DNA of 64,000 nt, taken from positions 23,220,545-23,284,544 of the forward strand of contig NC_030386.2 of assembly GCF_001625215.2 (NCBI RefSeq), given 5' to 3'. Positions within the stretch are counted from its first letter, which is position 1, and every line of letters begins with the position of its first letter. The notes under the pieces were generated by a model that did no database searches, was not told the DNA's origin, and saw nothing but the letters and a program-made list of their open reading frames with translations. Below are positions 1 to 13,000 of the stretch, in pieces. Both the position numbers and the translations under genes were made by a program. Source of the stretch: Daucus carota subsp. sativus (taxonomy: Eukaryota; Streptophyta; Magnoliopsida; Apiales; Apiaceae).

Positions 1-277
1 TAACGACGACGCTACCAGAGTGCCGTGCCTTGTCCAAAGTTGATCTATTGTATGAAGAACCCCTTTTGTCTCACTCAGGCTAACAGAGAAGAGAAGTATG
101 TGAATAGGCAGAGGCCGGAAATCGTAATTAAGGTGGACTAATAACGGTAATTGATTTCTCGTCCTTGCAAAATACAGAATGTCGAAGATCAGTTGGACTT
201 GCTGGACCAGAAGCATTCAGCGGGGCCAACGAGGGTCTCTTTGCTATATTTCTTTTATATGGGAGTCTTAAGCAACG
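1..277. other. No gene recognised; flank upstream of tRNA
   Basis: I see no supported coding exon, RNA or transposon end here. The last bases before 278 contain a CAA-type motif (273-275, in AGCAACG), which is common just upstream of plant tRNA genes and probably belongs to the tRNA promoter context. Confidence 0.4.
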
Positions 278-348
278 GCACCAGTGGTCTAGTGGTAGAA
301 TAGTACCCTGCCACGGTACAGACCCGGGTTCGATTCCCGGCTGGTGCA
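278..348 (+). tRNA. tRNA-Gly (anticodon GCC)
   Basis: A 71-nt cloverleaf can be drawn directly. The acceptor stem GCACCAG (278-284) pairs with CTGGTGC (341-347). The D-arm contains AGTGGT. The anticodon stem GTACC/GGTAC (303-307/315-319) encloses the loop CTGCCAC, with anticodon GCC at 310-312. The T-arm has the internal promoter B-box GGTTCGATTCC (327-337). Length and sequence are typical of plant tRNA-Gly(GCC). No intron is present. The nearest long T-run is about 100 nt downstream, so the Pol III terminator is not obvious. Confidence 0.97.
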
Positions 349-1116
349 AAGCAATGAAGAATCTTAGCACTCGATTGCAGTTGGTAGGGTCCGCTGCTGA
401 TTCTGCATATTAATGCAGAAAACATGGTGCTTCTGAGCTTTAATATTTTTTTTACTTTTTTCGGCAGGAAAACATCTACCCACACTGGTATGATTAAAAA
501 TTTAAAACTTTACAAGTTGGTGAAGAATATTAGTATCTAGATTCTAGATCTATATTCCCCTTGTGACTGCACTTCCCAGTAATCTTGTATACATTCTCTG
601 GACATTTCCAAGATTCTTCTGTAACAACACACACTCAACACCTTACCAAAAAGAAAAAACAGGCTCTGAACTTACATATCAGCATCTGTCCTGATCTTGT
701 CCAAAACTCAACAAGAAAAAGAAAATAAAGCAGCCCGCATGTGACCCTTTATAGGTTTTCTAGTGCAATAAAAAATGAAGCTCCAATAGGGCTTTAAACT
801 TTGCTGCTTTTAAAAGTTTTGTAAAAAAAACTTAACCTTTTTAGGTGAGAGCCATGAGATTGATAAAGGGTCTTCAATGGCTGCTGTTTGATTTCTTTTA
901 TGAGTTCTTTACTTCTTTAGCTTTAATGTCATAGATTTGCTAGAACTTCTCCCAGTAGTAAGTTTTATCCTAAATGTAATTAATGCAACTATTTTTTTTT
1001 ATATTTTTTTTGCATGCTTCTATGTTTTAACAGTTCTTGCTCAGACTTGGTTACATTCTGTGATCTTGTTCCAGGGTAATTTAGGACATTTGGGGTTTTG
1101 TGTTTTGGCATATGAG
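349..1116 (+). other. Upstream region and putative 5' UTR exon of DA1-like gene A
   Basis: No coding exon is supported. A segment around 740-844 resembles the segment before the second DA1-like gene (about 5838-5913). Both end in an AG|GTGAGA splice donor (exon ends 844 and 5913), which suggests a spliced 5' UTR exon in each gene. A 4-codon upstream ORF (775-789) lies in the first copy. A pyrimidine-rich acceptor (TTCCAG) near 1075 could open the exon that carries the start codon. Confidence 0.45.
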
Positions 1117-4100
1117 ATGGAGTATAACAGTGGATATATCGACGGAGGATATGGAGCTTTCACATTCAAGGTACTTGTAATTGTTCTTTGGTTAAATGTA
1201 TGTGATGCTTGAGTCCCAAAGATCAGCATGTCTTTTAGTGAAAATGATTTTGCTATACTTTCACTAAATTATGAAAGTGATTTTGCTATACTTCCATTAA
1301 ATTCCTACGGCTGAATGCAAGTTGTCTAAAGGTTAAATCTTCGTGAAATTGCACAGGACTTATATTTATTTAAGCTAATTGCAGTTATTTACTCATAGAC
1401 CATAGTAATTGATAAGTAATTTACCAATATGAGATTTAAGCCTTGGAGCACACCGTATAATTAGCTATGCAAACGAATCAGTTTTATTAATTCCCTATGT
1501 TCACTTGCTAGCCCATATGATTGCCCTTTGTTTACTTTCCATCACATTATATTTTGTTACAGATTAATCCAAATAGAACATTTGAACTCCTATGTGACCC
1601 AAATGTTGATTTCAGTAGATGGTGATTAATACCGACTACAGCATGCAGAATGTTCTATTTTTCACATTATTGTCTTTATTTTGTAGTTGATTTCCTGATA
1701 ATTAATTACTTTTCCTACTTGTTGCTGTGTGCAGAATCCACTGTCAGAGTACGAGAACGAAGATGTACACTATGCTGCTAATTATACTATCCCAGAAGCA
1801 AACAGTCCAGAAATGAATTCTGAGGGTGAGCAACTTATTGTTCGAACTGTAAGCTGAAATGTTTACTAATATGCAAGTAGGTCTTGATATTATTGTTTCT
1901 TGTTATATGTAACTTTAAACTTTCTTGGTGTGTCAAACATGTCATGTATCTTGAATCATGAACTTCCAGAATTTTTACCTCTAATATTGTAATGTTGACC
2001 GTGATTTAATTAATTCTTACACACCGTTTTGCTAATATGATGAGAATGTATAATATGAGTTGAATTCTATGGAGTACACTTATCTGAACTACTAACTGGA
2101 GACTTGGAGCCATCTGTGTCCTGCAACATGTTCATCTTTTGTTTTACAATATTTATATGCTTGAACATGTTGCAGGACATATTTGTATTGAATTAGTGCT
2201 CCGTATAAGATATTTCGCAATATTTGCAGGATATATATGTCTTGAATTAATATTCCACACATATAAGATATTTTGTAATATTTTCTATACAGAATATGTT
2301 GCAGGACGTATATTTCTTTAAGTAGTACTCCATGTAAGGTCCTTATCCATCATTCTAAGTTTTCACTTATGACGCAGAGTCTTCGTATACAGAGGAAGAT
2401 GAACAACACACGGGATCTATCCAAGGAAGTATGAAATATATAGATGAATCGATGAGGTTAAGGCGGTGCAAACCTTTATTTCTGATATCTACATTTTTAT
2501 ATTACCTGTGCATGCATTCTTGGAATATAAGTGAATTGTGAAGTACTTAAATGTTTGGCTCATAATAGATGAGTATCTGAAACATATTTGCACAGCATAA
2601 ATAGGTTTTTACTGGCAAAATATATCTTTTCAGGAAAACAAGCATGACTAAAGGAAAAAGATGGTGGGGAAAACTATTTAGCGGCCTAAACATCATCAAG
2701 AAGTTTAATTTGTTTGATGCGGCATCATGGTAATATTTATCCTGCATATGGTATATTCAACAGTCGAGAGACATCTCCCATTAGAATTTGATTGAGTCAA
2801 CCTTTTTACAGGGAATCTTCCACATCAAAATGGGATTATAACTGTCAAGCTGATAAAGTTTGTGATGTTTGTGAGGAAGCAGTAAGTTTTCTATGTTACA
2901 TGTTATTTATAAAAATTTTACGTGTACACCAATCAAACAATGTTTTCAGTTGACTACTAGGTTAGTCATAATGCAAAAGGCACAAAATTTGTCTGATACC
3001 TTTGCACTTCTCCAGTTTTTATCAACCAAAACATTGATAGAATCGATAACGTGGTAGCAACTGGTTCTGGCACTTATACTTTATGATCAATCTACAGATA
3101 CATTCTAGTTGGGTAACCCGTCCCTATTGGGGTCAGATAGTCTGTTACAAACATATATCAGATGGGACTCCGATGTGCTGCAGCTGTTTAAGATTCAAGG
3201 TTTGTGGTAGAGATTCTCCACTACACTAGAAATATACTTTGAATTGTTGAAAGCAGATATAATATACCTAGTTTTAATTTAGAACAAAAAGAGTGGTCTT
3301 CCGTCTTGTTTGCACATAGTTACAAATTTCCAGATGTATGTTTAAGTTGGAAGGACTCTTTTCCTTCCGATCTGTGAATGTGGTGTTTGCAGTGAGCAAC
3401 AGGTTTCCCAAACTTCTGCAAATTTAAGACTACTAAATCGGTTGTGTAAGTAGCTAGGACAAAAAAATGCCGAAAGTTATAGCTAAAAAATTAATCTTGC
3501 TTCTTTTCCTTTCTTCCATTGTTTCTTTTTAAAAATCATCCCATATTTTGAAATTATACTCTACTTGAGCTTTGCAGTTAGGGAACACGAGATATATCAA
3601 CCTCAGTGATGGTCGAAAACTTTGTTCTGAGTGTCACTCCACAGCAATAATGGATACTGAGACATGCATTCCCCTTTTTCAAGAAGTCTATAGATTTTTT
3701 GAAGGATTAAACATGGAGATCATCAAGGATATACCAATTTTCTTAGTTGATAAACATGAGATTAACAAGATTCGTTATGAATTTGGCGGAAAGGTGCATA
3801 CATGTTGTACTATGTTTGATCTTATAACAAGTGCATTGTTCTACATCTAAAACTTTGCTTAGTTTTTAATGTTGTTTAATCAATCATTACTGTGACAGGA
3901 CCATCCAGGATACCCATTGGGTATGGCCACATGTAGAGCAGGACTGGTTGTGCAGAGTGTAAGGATTTCATTGTTTCTCCTTTTCATATATTATTCTTTC
4001 AAGGAGCACGGAATAAGTTCAGGAAATGATAATATATACTTGTTTGTGTGCATGCTTTTTATATCGATACATAAGGTTTAACTAAATCATCACTCGTTGA

Positions 4101-5120
4101 GTCCTTGAAACAAGATCTTATTTTCTGCAAGAATTTAGGTAGCAAGATCCTTTCAGAGGGGGGATAACATTCATGTAGTGAAAGAAGTGCAATACATACA
4201 ACGTATTTATGAGGTGACATCCCTACTGCTTGTGTATGGTTTCCCCAGGTATATACTTCTTAGTTATCAAATTTAGTTTTTCAATTTCCCTTATCACACC
4301 GAAAATCATTAACATTCTAGAAGTTCCACTAAACATTTAACAATATGTAATTATAAGCCACACACTGTTTTCCTAAATTATGTTAAAAAGTACTTTACAT
4401 TCTAACTAGGTCTTTAAAATGCCTGAGCAGATAAGTTTATGAACCTAGCTAGTTCCAGCCACTGCATTTATAGCTCATTTAAGAGATAATGAAATCAATT
4501 GTGAAGTTCCAGACATGTTAAAAAATGTTAGATCAAAATTTGTACTATTCCCATCAAGCTAACTGCTTCAGAGAAGCTACAAACTTGACATGTTAAAGTC
4601 AGCAAAAACTTGAACTGAAGACCACTTTCTAACAATTATGTACCAACTACATTTCATAATTTCTACTATATGTGCATCCACATTGGAAGGTTAGCAATAG
4701 GCGCAACCTTGGCTCATGAGATGATGCATTCGTGGATGCGTATTGAAGGTAATTTTCCTGTTTCTTGGCCTCTCTAGTTGATAAACTAATCATGTCATGT
4801 TCACTGATCTGCTGTATATTTTGTGCCTGATTCTAATAGGATATAAAGGGCTTAGAGAAGAAGTGGAGGAAGGTATCTGCGAAGTAATGGCACACAGATG
4901 GTTAGATTGGCATGCATTCATCGGAGATGATTTCTTACACACTACGCCAGAACAAGCTCAGTTCCTGAGGAACTTGAAAGAGGTTTTAAAGAATGACATA
5001 GAAAGAAATTACTGCAAGACTTATGGTGGTGGTTTTAGAGATGCTAAATGGGCTATTGAGAGATTTGGGTTGAAGTATACAATGTCCCATGTGGCTCAAA
5101 CCGGAAACTTTCCACAATAA
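1117..5120 (+). CDS. DA1-like LIM/zinc-metallopeptidase protein, tandem copy A
   Basis: Eleven exons fit GT-AG splicing and phase: 1117-1170, 1735-1825, 2378-2465, 2634-2729, 2812-2881, 3098-3199, 3578-3793, 3899-3958, 4139-4248, 4690-4748, 4840-5120, giving 408 aa. The C-terminal half matches the DA1/DAR family of plant growth-limiting peptidases: a LIM-like zinc-binding region (about 127-200; CDVC, CYKH, CCSC, CSEC), the segment NLSDGRKLC, the catalytic HEMMH (about 305-309), EEG about 17 residues later, and a terminal TGNFP motif. Arabidopsis DA1 starts with ubiquitin-interacting motifs and a first LIM domain. Neither is visible here; residues 1-110 are acidic, then basic (KGKRWWGKLF). The start was chosen because the duplicate conserves the same MEYN opening. 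Known family role: ubiquitin-activated cleavage of growth regulators. Whether this short form acts that way is inference. Confidence 0.88.
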
Positions 5121-6025
5121 CAATAGTGAAATTAGTTAGAACTTTGGAAACACAATCAATACACTGCTAGAAGAAATGCAATATCTGAGAAATTTTATGC
5201 AGATAAACAGGATGCTTATGAATTATGATCGGCTTTAGTTTTTTGCTCAAAGACTTGGTCTTGTATATCCCATTTTTCTAGATGATGAACAAATATCTTA
5301 ATCAGACAAACATTAATGCTGAGATTATAAAATTGAGAACATACCTACAGGTGCATCTTTCTGTTAAACAAGCTTACTTCTCCTATGATCTGTGCGTTTA
5401 CTTGCATGTTTATATAATGATAGTATGAATATTATTGGATGTAATAATAGTTTCATATATGTATACTTGTATAGTTGTATTGTATCATGCAAACTGGTGA
5501 AGCTTATTTTACTTCTCAAGGCAAAATAACATAATTTAAATGAGCCCGGTTGACAGTATAACGGTAAATGGTTTATTCTGTTCGAACATCACTCATCCAG
5601 AGATTTATTATTAGAATTTAATATTAGTACTTGGATATCCATGTGATTGTCTTCTCAAGTTGCAATATTTTTGTTCCTTATTGCACTAGTATATAACATT
5701 CTCCACATCTCAACATTAAAATTTAAGGAACTGCTACATTTTCCACATCTCTTAATATTCTGCCCTTTTTAGGGGAAAAAATGAAGTTGACCAAAGAAAA
5801 TTAACAAGAAACAAAATGCATGAAAAGAATATTCCAGATGTGACCCATCATGGTTTGTTAGGTGCAATAAAATATGAATCTTCAAAAAAAAAAAATTGGC
5901 CTAACCTCTGTAGGTGAGATTCCTGTTGCTCTTTTAGTTACAGAGTTGCAGTATAATATGTTATATGAGATAACATACAAGAGCTTGTCTTTAGACATTT
6001 GTGATTTTGTACTTGAGCAGATAAA
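5121..6025 (+). other. Spacer between tandem DA1-like genes, including UTR exon of copy B
   Basis: About 0.9 kb. The distal part (from about 5838) resembles the sequence upstream of copy A, including a TGTGACCC block, GTGCAATAAAA and the AG|GTGAGA donor at 5913. The duplication unit therefore includes promoter-proximal DNA. No other gene is seen. Confidence 0.5.
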
Positions 6026-8960
6026 ATGGAGTATAACGATGAATATATGAATGCAGGATATGGAGCCTTTTCTTTTGAGGAGGTAACCTCAGTCCCCAGT
6101 TGTTGTGTTGTTGGTATCCAGAGATGGTGATTGACAATTTACTAGAGTGTACAGAATGTCTGTTTTTCGCATCATTGTCGTTATTTTGAAGTTGATACTT
6201 TATCAAGCGTATTCCCTTCTTGTTGTTGTTGCAGGATCCACTGTCGGAGGATGAGAACGAAGATATACACCATGCTGTTGAACATTTTATTTTTGAATCA
6301 AACAGCTCAGAATTGAGTTTTGAGGGTGAGCAACTGAAGCTAATTTTCAACTGTAAGCTGTATTGTTTTAGTATTTAGTATCTAGTTATAACTCAAAAGT
6401 AAGTTACTAATTTCTAAGTCTGTCGAATATGTTCTGTCTTCTGAATCATGAATGCCCCAAAATGTTACCTGAAATAGAGAATCATGTAGAATAGTAAATA
6501 CTGCTCCAGATGAACAAAAGAATGACATGTAAAATAGTACATTATCAAAGATGCTTTACTCAAGTTTTATCTTTCCAAATTTTTCTATGATGCAGAGTCT
6601 TCTTATACAGAGGAAGATGAACAACTCACCGCGCCTACACAAGGCAGTATGGAACATTCAGATGAATCCACGAGGCAAAGGCGGTCTGGAAACTTTCTTT
6701 CCGTATTAACATTTTTTATATCACTCATGCATCGATTCTTGAATGTAGAAAAAAAATGTTGTCACTCAAGTACATATCTGTCTAACAATAGGTGATTACG
6801 TTACATGTTTTCACAGCATTTAGATTTTACTCGCAAATTATATCTTTTCAGGAAAGGAACCCTGACAAAGAGAAGGAGCTGGTGGAGAAAACTATTTAGC
6901 AGCCTAAACATCTTCAAGAAATCTAAGCAGTATGATGAAGCATCATGGTAATATTCACAGCCTATTACTGATATTCAAGAGAAACCACCAGTTAGAATTG
7001 ATTGCGTTAACCTTCTTGCAGGGACTCTTCCTCATCAGAATCGGACTCCAACAGTCATGTCGATCAAGTCTGTGATCTCTGCGATGAAGCAGTAGGTTTT
7101 CTATTTCAGAAGATATTTACTAATATATTTTTTTAGTTTTTAGTGTATGATCCAATGGGACAATGTTTTAAATTAACTTTTAGATTAGCCATAATGCACT
7201 TATGCAAAAGGTATGAGATTTTCTAATTATCAGGCACTTCTCCTATTATTATTAACTAAACATACTGAGACTTGAGAATGAAGCACTAATTAGTTCTGCT
7301 ACTTACACTTAGTGATTTATTAACAGATGCCTTCTAATCGGTTATTGCCTTCCTATTGGGGTCAGAAAATCTGTAATAAACATGTGTCAGATGGGACTCC
7401 GATGTGCCTCAGCTGTCTCAGATTCAAGGTTTGTGGTGGTGATTCCCAGCAACACCAGCAAAATACTTTAAATTGATAAATAGAGATATATTATAACATG
7501 TTTTAGATGCCATTGTGTTTGAATATCATTATAAATTTGCTGAAGTTGGGTAAACTCTCTTGCTTTCACACTACTGATGGTAGTGTTTGCCAGTAAAAGC
7601 TTTAACAAACTTACAGGACATCTCAGATTAATGAATCGGTTTGCAAGTAGAACAAGAAGATGCCAGAATGCAAGTTGTAGCTGAGGAATTAATCCCGCTT
7701 CTTAGATATTTTAGTTTTTCCGTGTTTTTAATGCTAAAAATCATCCATTTCTTGAAATTAAACTTCACTTGATCTGTGCAGATAGGAAATATGAGATATG
7801 TCAACCTCAGTGATGGTCGAAAACTTTGTTCTGACTGTCATTGCACAGCAGTAATGGACCCCAAGACATTCATTCCCCTTTTACGCGAAGTCTATAGATT
7901 TTACAAAGGATTCAACATGCAGGTCATTGAGGATATTCCAATCTTCTTAGTCGATAACGAGGAGATGAAAAGAATTGCTCATGAAATTGGCGGAAAGGTG
8001 TGTACATATGCATCATGCATGTCTGATCTCAGAACAACTGCACTGTCCTAACTGTCACACTTCGAGTATTTGATGCTGATCAGTTAAACCCTTACTGTGT
8101 TATAGGACCAGCCGGGATACCCAGTGGGTGTTACCACATACGCATCAGGATTCGTTGTGCGGAGTGTATGTGATCCTGATAAGCCCTCCTCTTTTTCTTA
8201 ATTTTCTTATAAGGAACACAAGACAAGTTCAAGAAAATATGTTATATGAATGCTTTTGGTATTAATGAACAAGGCTAACTTATATAAAACTCATGTAGTA
8301 AAAATTCTCATGTTCAATTCTAATTCAGGTTGCGAGGTCATACCAGAAAGGGGAAAACATTCATGTTGTGAAAGAGGTGCAGTACATAGAACGTATATAT
8401 GAGGTGACATCAATGCTGATAGTGTATGGTTTCCCCAGGTCTACACATCTCTCGTGTTCGATTTCACTTCCCACTTTCACAAAGCACATCTCTTATTTAC
8501 TACAATTCTGTCATCCATGCTGACAGGTTAGCCTTAGGCGCAACCATGGCTCATGAGATGATGCACGCATGGATGCGCATTGAAGGTGATGTTCTCTTCC
8601 TTGGCCTCTCTAATCGGAAAAATAAAATGAATCAAGTTTGCTGATTATGATGTACAATTTGGATCTGAGTGAATAGGGTACAAAGCAGGACTAAGAAAAG
8701 AAGTGAATGAAGGTCTGTGTCAAGTAATGGCACATAAATGGATAGATTATTATGCATTTGTTGGAGATGATTTCTTACACACTACACCAGACCAAGCTGA
8801 GTTTCTGAGGAACTTGAAGGAGGTTTTGAAAAATGAAATAGAAATTAGAATGGACAAAATTTATGGTGGTGGTTTTAGAGATGCTAAATGGGCTATTGAG
8901 AGATATGGCTTGAAGTATACAATGTCCCATGTGGCTCATACTGGAAACTTTCCTCGATAA
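6026..8960 (+). CDS. DA1-like LIM/zinc-metallopeptidase protein, tandem copy B
   Basis: Exons: 6026-6082, 6235-6325, 6596-6683, 6852-6947, 7022-7091, 7327-7428, 7782-7997, 8106-8165, 8329-8438, 8527-8585, 8677-8960, giving 410 aa. Exon lengths are identical to copy A except the first (+3) and last (+3), so this is a tandem duplication with all introns kept. HEMMH falls at about 306-310, followed by a glutamate-containing NEGLCQVMAHKW helix. Zinc ligands are present in CDLC, CNKH, CLSC and CSDC. The UIMs and the first LIM domain of canonical DA1 are again absent. The donor of exon 3 (CG|GTCTGG) is weak but needed to keep frame with the conserved next exon. The frame is open throughout, so the copy looks functional. 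It probably has the same biochemical role as copy A. Confidence 0.88.
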
Positions 8961-10026
8961 CTTTGGTGCTGAACTCAGTTAGGACCTTGAGATTTTGCAA
9001 CAGCAAATTTATTGTGAATTCCTTAAAATTTTTGTCATGTCGCACACTGCATTTTCAAATAGATTGGTACGGTATTGTCGTCCGAATGTATTATATTCAA
9101 AAGATATTTTATTATTATTTTCAAATAATAGTTAGAGCAAGAAGTTCAAGAGCACCCAGCTCTTTAGAAGAAAAAAGAGGGTCACTCTAAACTCATGGGA
9201 GCACTATTTCTTCACATGGTTTTTAAATTTAAAATTAAGAGCTTATTTGAAGAGCTTTCTCGAAATGCTATAACCACCTAAAAAAGGAGTTCTAATCTTG
9301 TACCCAGAAGAATGTCCTATCATTCCTATAATTCTCAGTCCCACTGGCTTGTTCTATATTTCCAGTGCTAATTATTGCTTAAAAGGCAAAAACAGAGTTG
9401 CGCAAAGACCAAATGGTAACATGAAGAAACTAAGGGGTCGTTTGGCTGAGCTTAAAATAAGTGCTTTTTGCTTAAAATAAAAAAGTGGAGTAGAAGTCAG
9501 AAGCAAGTTAAGACTTATAAGTGATTAAACTGTTTGGGAAATAAGCAGAAGTCCTGAAACAAAAGCTAGTAATCCTAACTTCTTTTAAGTGCTTCCTGAC
9601 TTTTTACACAAACGGTACAAATAAGTGCTTATAACTTATAAGCCAAGAAGTCGACTTATTTATGTGATCCCAAACACCACCTAAATAACCATAATCTTTA
9701 GTTTCACGAATTTCACTTCATTCACTATTCCAAGTTCCAACCTATTACTGCACTCAAGACATCTAGATACAATTACTATAATAAAGAAAAAGAGTAATTA
9801 CAATATTCATTCTGTAAATTTACCGAGCCTATAGGAACATACAAAAGAACCTACAAAAACCTTTTAATCAGAAATATTTAAAACTAGCACAAAGTACAAG
9901 GACAGTACAACAAAATTGTCAATGTTTCTCTGCATCAACTCAATGGATTGTTATCAGTATCATCTATAGCACTTCCGTAACCAGACTTTGATCAAGTTGA
10001 TTGATTCGCCTATGATGCAATACTAT
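8961..10026. other. Intergenic region between convergent genes
   Basis: This stretch holds the 3' flank of DA1-like copy B, one MITE (9434-9681) and the 3' flank of the potassium transporter gene. No coding potential is supported; short open frames here do not resemble a protein family I know. Confidence 0.6.
9434..9681. mobile_element. Tourist-type MITE (PIF/Harbinger-like)
   Basis: The 248-bp element is flanked by TAA at 9431-9433 and 9682-9684, a 3-bp target duplication typical of PIF/Harbinger elements. The left end GGGGTCGTTTGGC and the reverse complement of the right end (GGTGGTGTTTGGG) match at most positions. The interior is AT-rich with blocks such as TTGCTTAAAATAA. A diverged, inverted relative lies at 25533-25761. 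Confidence 0.75.
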
Positions 10027-13000
10027 TCAAACCATGTAAGTCATGCCAACTTGAATCAGCTGCTGATGAGGCACACTCAAATTGGCAATCCCCCTTCTGC
10101 AATTCTTTCTCAAGAAAGCATAAAAGTAATTAATGATTAGCTTTTTGATGAACCATGAATCTTTTTTCGCTCTGATATCCCCGTGACCAAGAAGATAAAC
10201 CACCCCAGATTCTTTGGCTTTGCGTATAAATGACAGTTCCTTTTCTAGACTCTGCTCTGGATCGGACGCACTTGGGTCTTCCCGGTTGACCTCATCTGAA
10301 GTGCTTGCTTCTGTAAGTGACTGCATGGGGTCATTGTAGTCAGCCAAGAGAGGGATGCCAAGTGAATAGACACTGCCGTTGGGAGCAACAAGAACTCGTG
10401 ACTTAGAAGCTTCATCTTCAGAATCTGAATCATCGTCACCATCACTCTCCAACGACCGTTCCTGGGCTTCTCTACGGATGAACTTTTCAAGGCTCTCAAT
10501 CAACAACTGCTCAAAAGTCTGATGATTCTCTTTGCGAACATCCTTGTAGCCATATCTGTTCATGATTTCATCGAATTAGTAATATAAGGTACAACGCTTA
10601 ATATTTCTATCATAGAACATGATTAATGCACATAATAAATTTATTTAAACGTCGTAATATTTCAGATGATTTGATTTGGTGATAATTTAATCAATGGAAC
10701 ACATTTATACTACAGCATAGGCAGAGGACTGCCGAGAATAATTTTTCCCTACTTCTAAGCTGTGCCTCCTCACCTCTTTCCATCCACTCTTAAAAGAAAT
10801 GAAATTGTTGGGTTGGGCCTATAAGGAAAGAAAATACCGCTTTATTCATCTGGTGCTCTTACTAATTCCTCCTGTCAAAAACAGGATATACTATCTCACG
10901 CTTTGTTTAATCTCTTCTTCCTACCCATGATGCAAGTTGATCTCTACAATAATTATTTTTCTACCCACTTATATTTCTATTGACTCGGTACTTGTTGCCC
11001 ACAAATCAGTCAAAAGAACTACTTCAGAATTTCACACCAGATAATCAGAGAGTGCTCCAGTTTAAGAAATTTTACGCGCAATTTGTAGTTATGACCTCTC
11101 TAATGTGCGATGTGCCATGCATCATGACTTGGGTAATATTAGCAACAGCAAAAGATAAACATTTCTGCCTCTCCTAAAGGTATATAAGTACGACTAAAGG
11201 TATATAAGAACGGATGCAGTTACTAGTTAGGGAAGAAGTACTTAGTAATGTTTGAGAATTAAGGTCTTCCGGTTACTAATTTGATGCCTGACTTCCTGGT
11301 TTCTCTTAATTAATCACATATTACTTTGCCTACAGTTGAATAAATATAGAATAATTGCATACACTTTAAGGTTTTGCGTTGAATGAGTACAATTGAACGC
11401 ACTGCTTAACGCTCTTGTGTCTCAACTTAAGTAAGAAAGGCAAGTGAAGAAAAATTGTCATAATTAGAAGCATAGAGGATGATAGTATTACACTACATGG
11501 ACCCTTCAATATTCTAGACTGCATTATACTACAAGAAACCTTTACTCAAACTAGTGCGAGGATCATTTTCTTAGATACAATTACTACAAAGGATAAGAAT
11601 TGAAGAGCATTTCATTGTAGATACAAAGAGTAAATATGTATAGCTTAATATCAACTTGAGAGCAGGTACAGTTCAAAGAGATATCATAGAACCAACACAA
11701 TTAGTGAAACTAATAGCTCAGATCTGGTTTCTTGTGCAACGTGTAATCATAGAGGCGAGAGCTGTATATTGCCCATGTAATAGTAACTAAAGATCTAAGC
11801 CTAGTCATCACACAACTCAAACCATTATAGATTACCAAATTACAAATTTGTTATATGCCGAAGGAGAAATGATAAATAGCAAGCTCGTATATTAGGTTCT
11901 GGCACCATAAAAGCACAGATGTTTTATATATCGCTAAAAATCTACAAGGGAGGGACAGGTAGGCGGCAAACGTGATTACACTTACCTGGCAATGCAACGA
12001 AATATGTGATAGCTTTTGGAACAAACACGACGGAACAGGAACCTTTCGCCCTGTGGCACCACAGGAACAGGAACATACTTAACACAGACAAAAATAATCA
12101 TAGAATGAACAGCGGGAAGACTTGTCAAAAAATGCCCGAATATTGCTGGTACACCCTTCACCAACTCATTGTAGAGCAAACCAATGCCAGGGGCTCTAAC
12201 AGTTCCAAGATTGCAGCCAAGCTGCCGCATTAATTCCATGGACATCTTTTTCCTGACTTCAGTTTCATACTTAAGTTTACTTCCATAGTTCCAGATAAAC
12301 ATTATTAGGAACATAACAATAGCGAACACTAAAATAATCCAACTTCCGTCACCAATACTTGATAGAACTGATGAGAAGAATGTTAGTTCCAACCCCAGGA
12401 AAAAAGTAACAAAAATCAGCACAATAACAATGTTTATCTGCCATATAAGGAGCATTACGAGGGTAACTAAGATTGTGGTCATCATCATCACTCCGAGCTC
12501 AGCAATGACTGTTAAAAGATCACATAAAATAAATTAATATAACTTGCGAGATGCGGCAGTATGTGCAATCATAAAAAACCATATGCATTTCTCACTAATG
12601 TAGAATATACACGCAGACGTAACTTTAAAGTTGAAGTGAATCTTACCATATGCATTTCCAATCTCATATATGTTTGAGATAGAGCACACCAAAGCTATGG
12701 TGAATGCAAGTAAAAACCAGTTGAGGACTGGGATATAGATTTGACCCATGAACTTCCGAGAAGTATGAATGATTTTAAGCCGAGGAAAACAACCGAGTGC
12801 TGTGGACTGTCTAATGCAAGAGAAAGTTGCAGTTGTCATTGCCCGACTAGCAATTAGTGCGGCAACATTAGCAATAAGAAATACAGGCCAGAAAGCACCA
12901 CCTGCAGACAAACCAAAACCCTCAAATACAGAATTACATGCAAAGCTACAACTGCTAATATAAACCCCAAGTTTTGACATGTACAACATTCTTTCAACAG

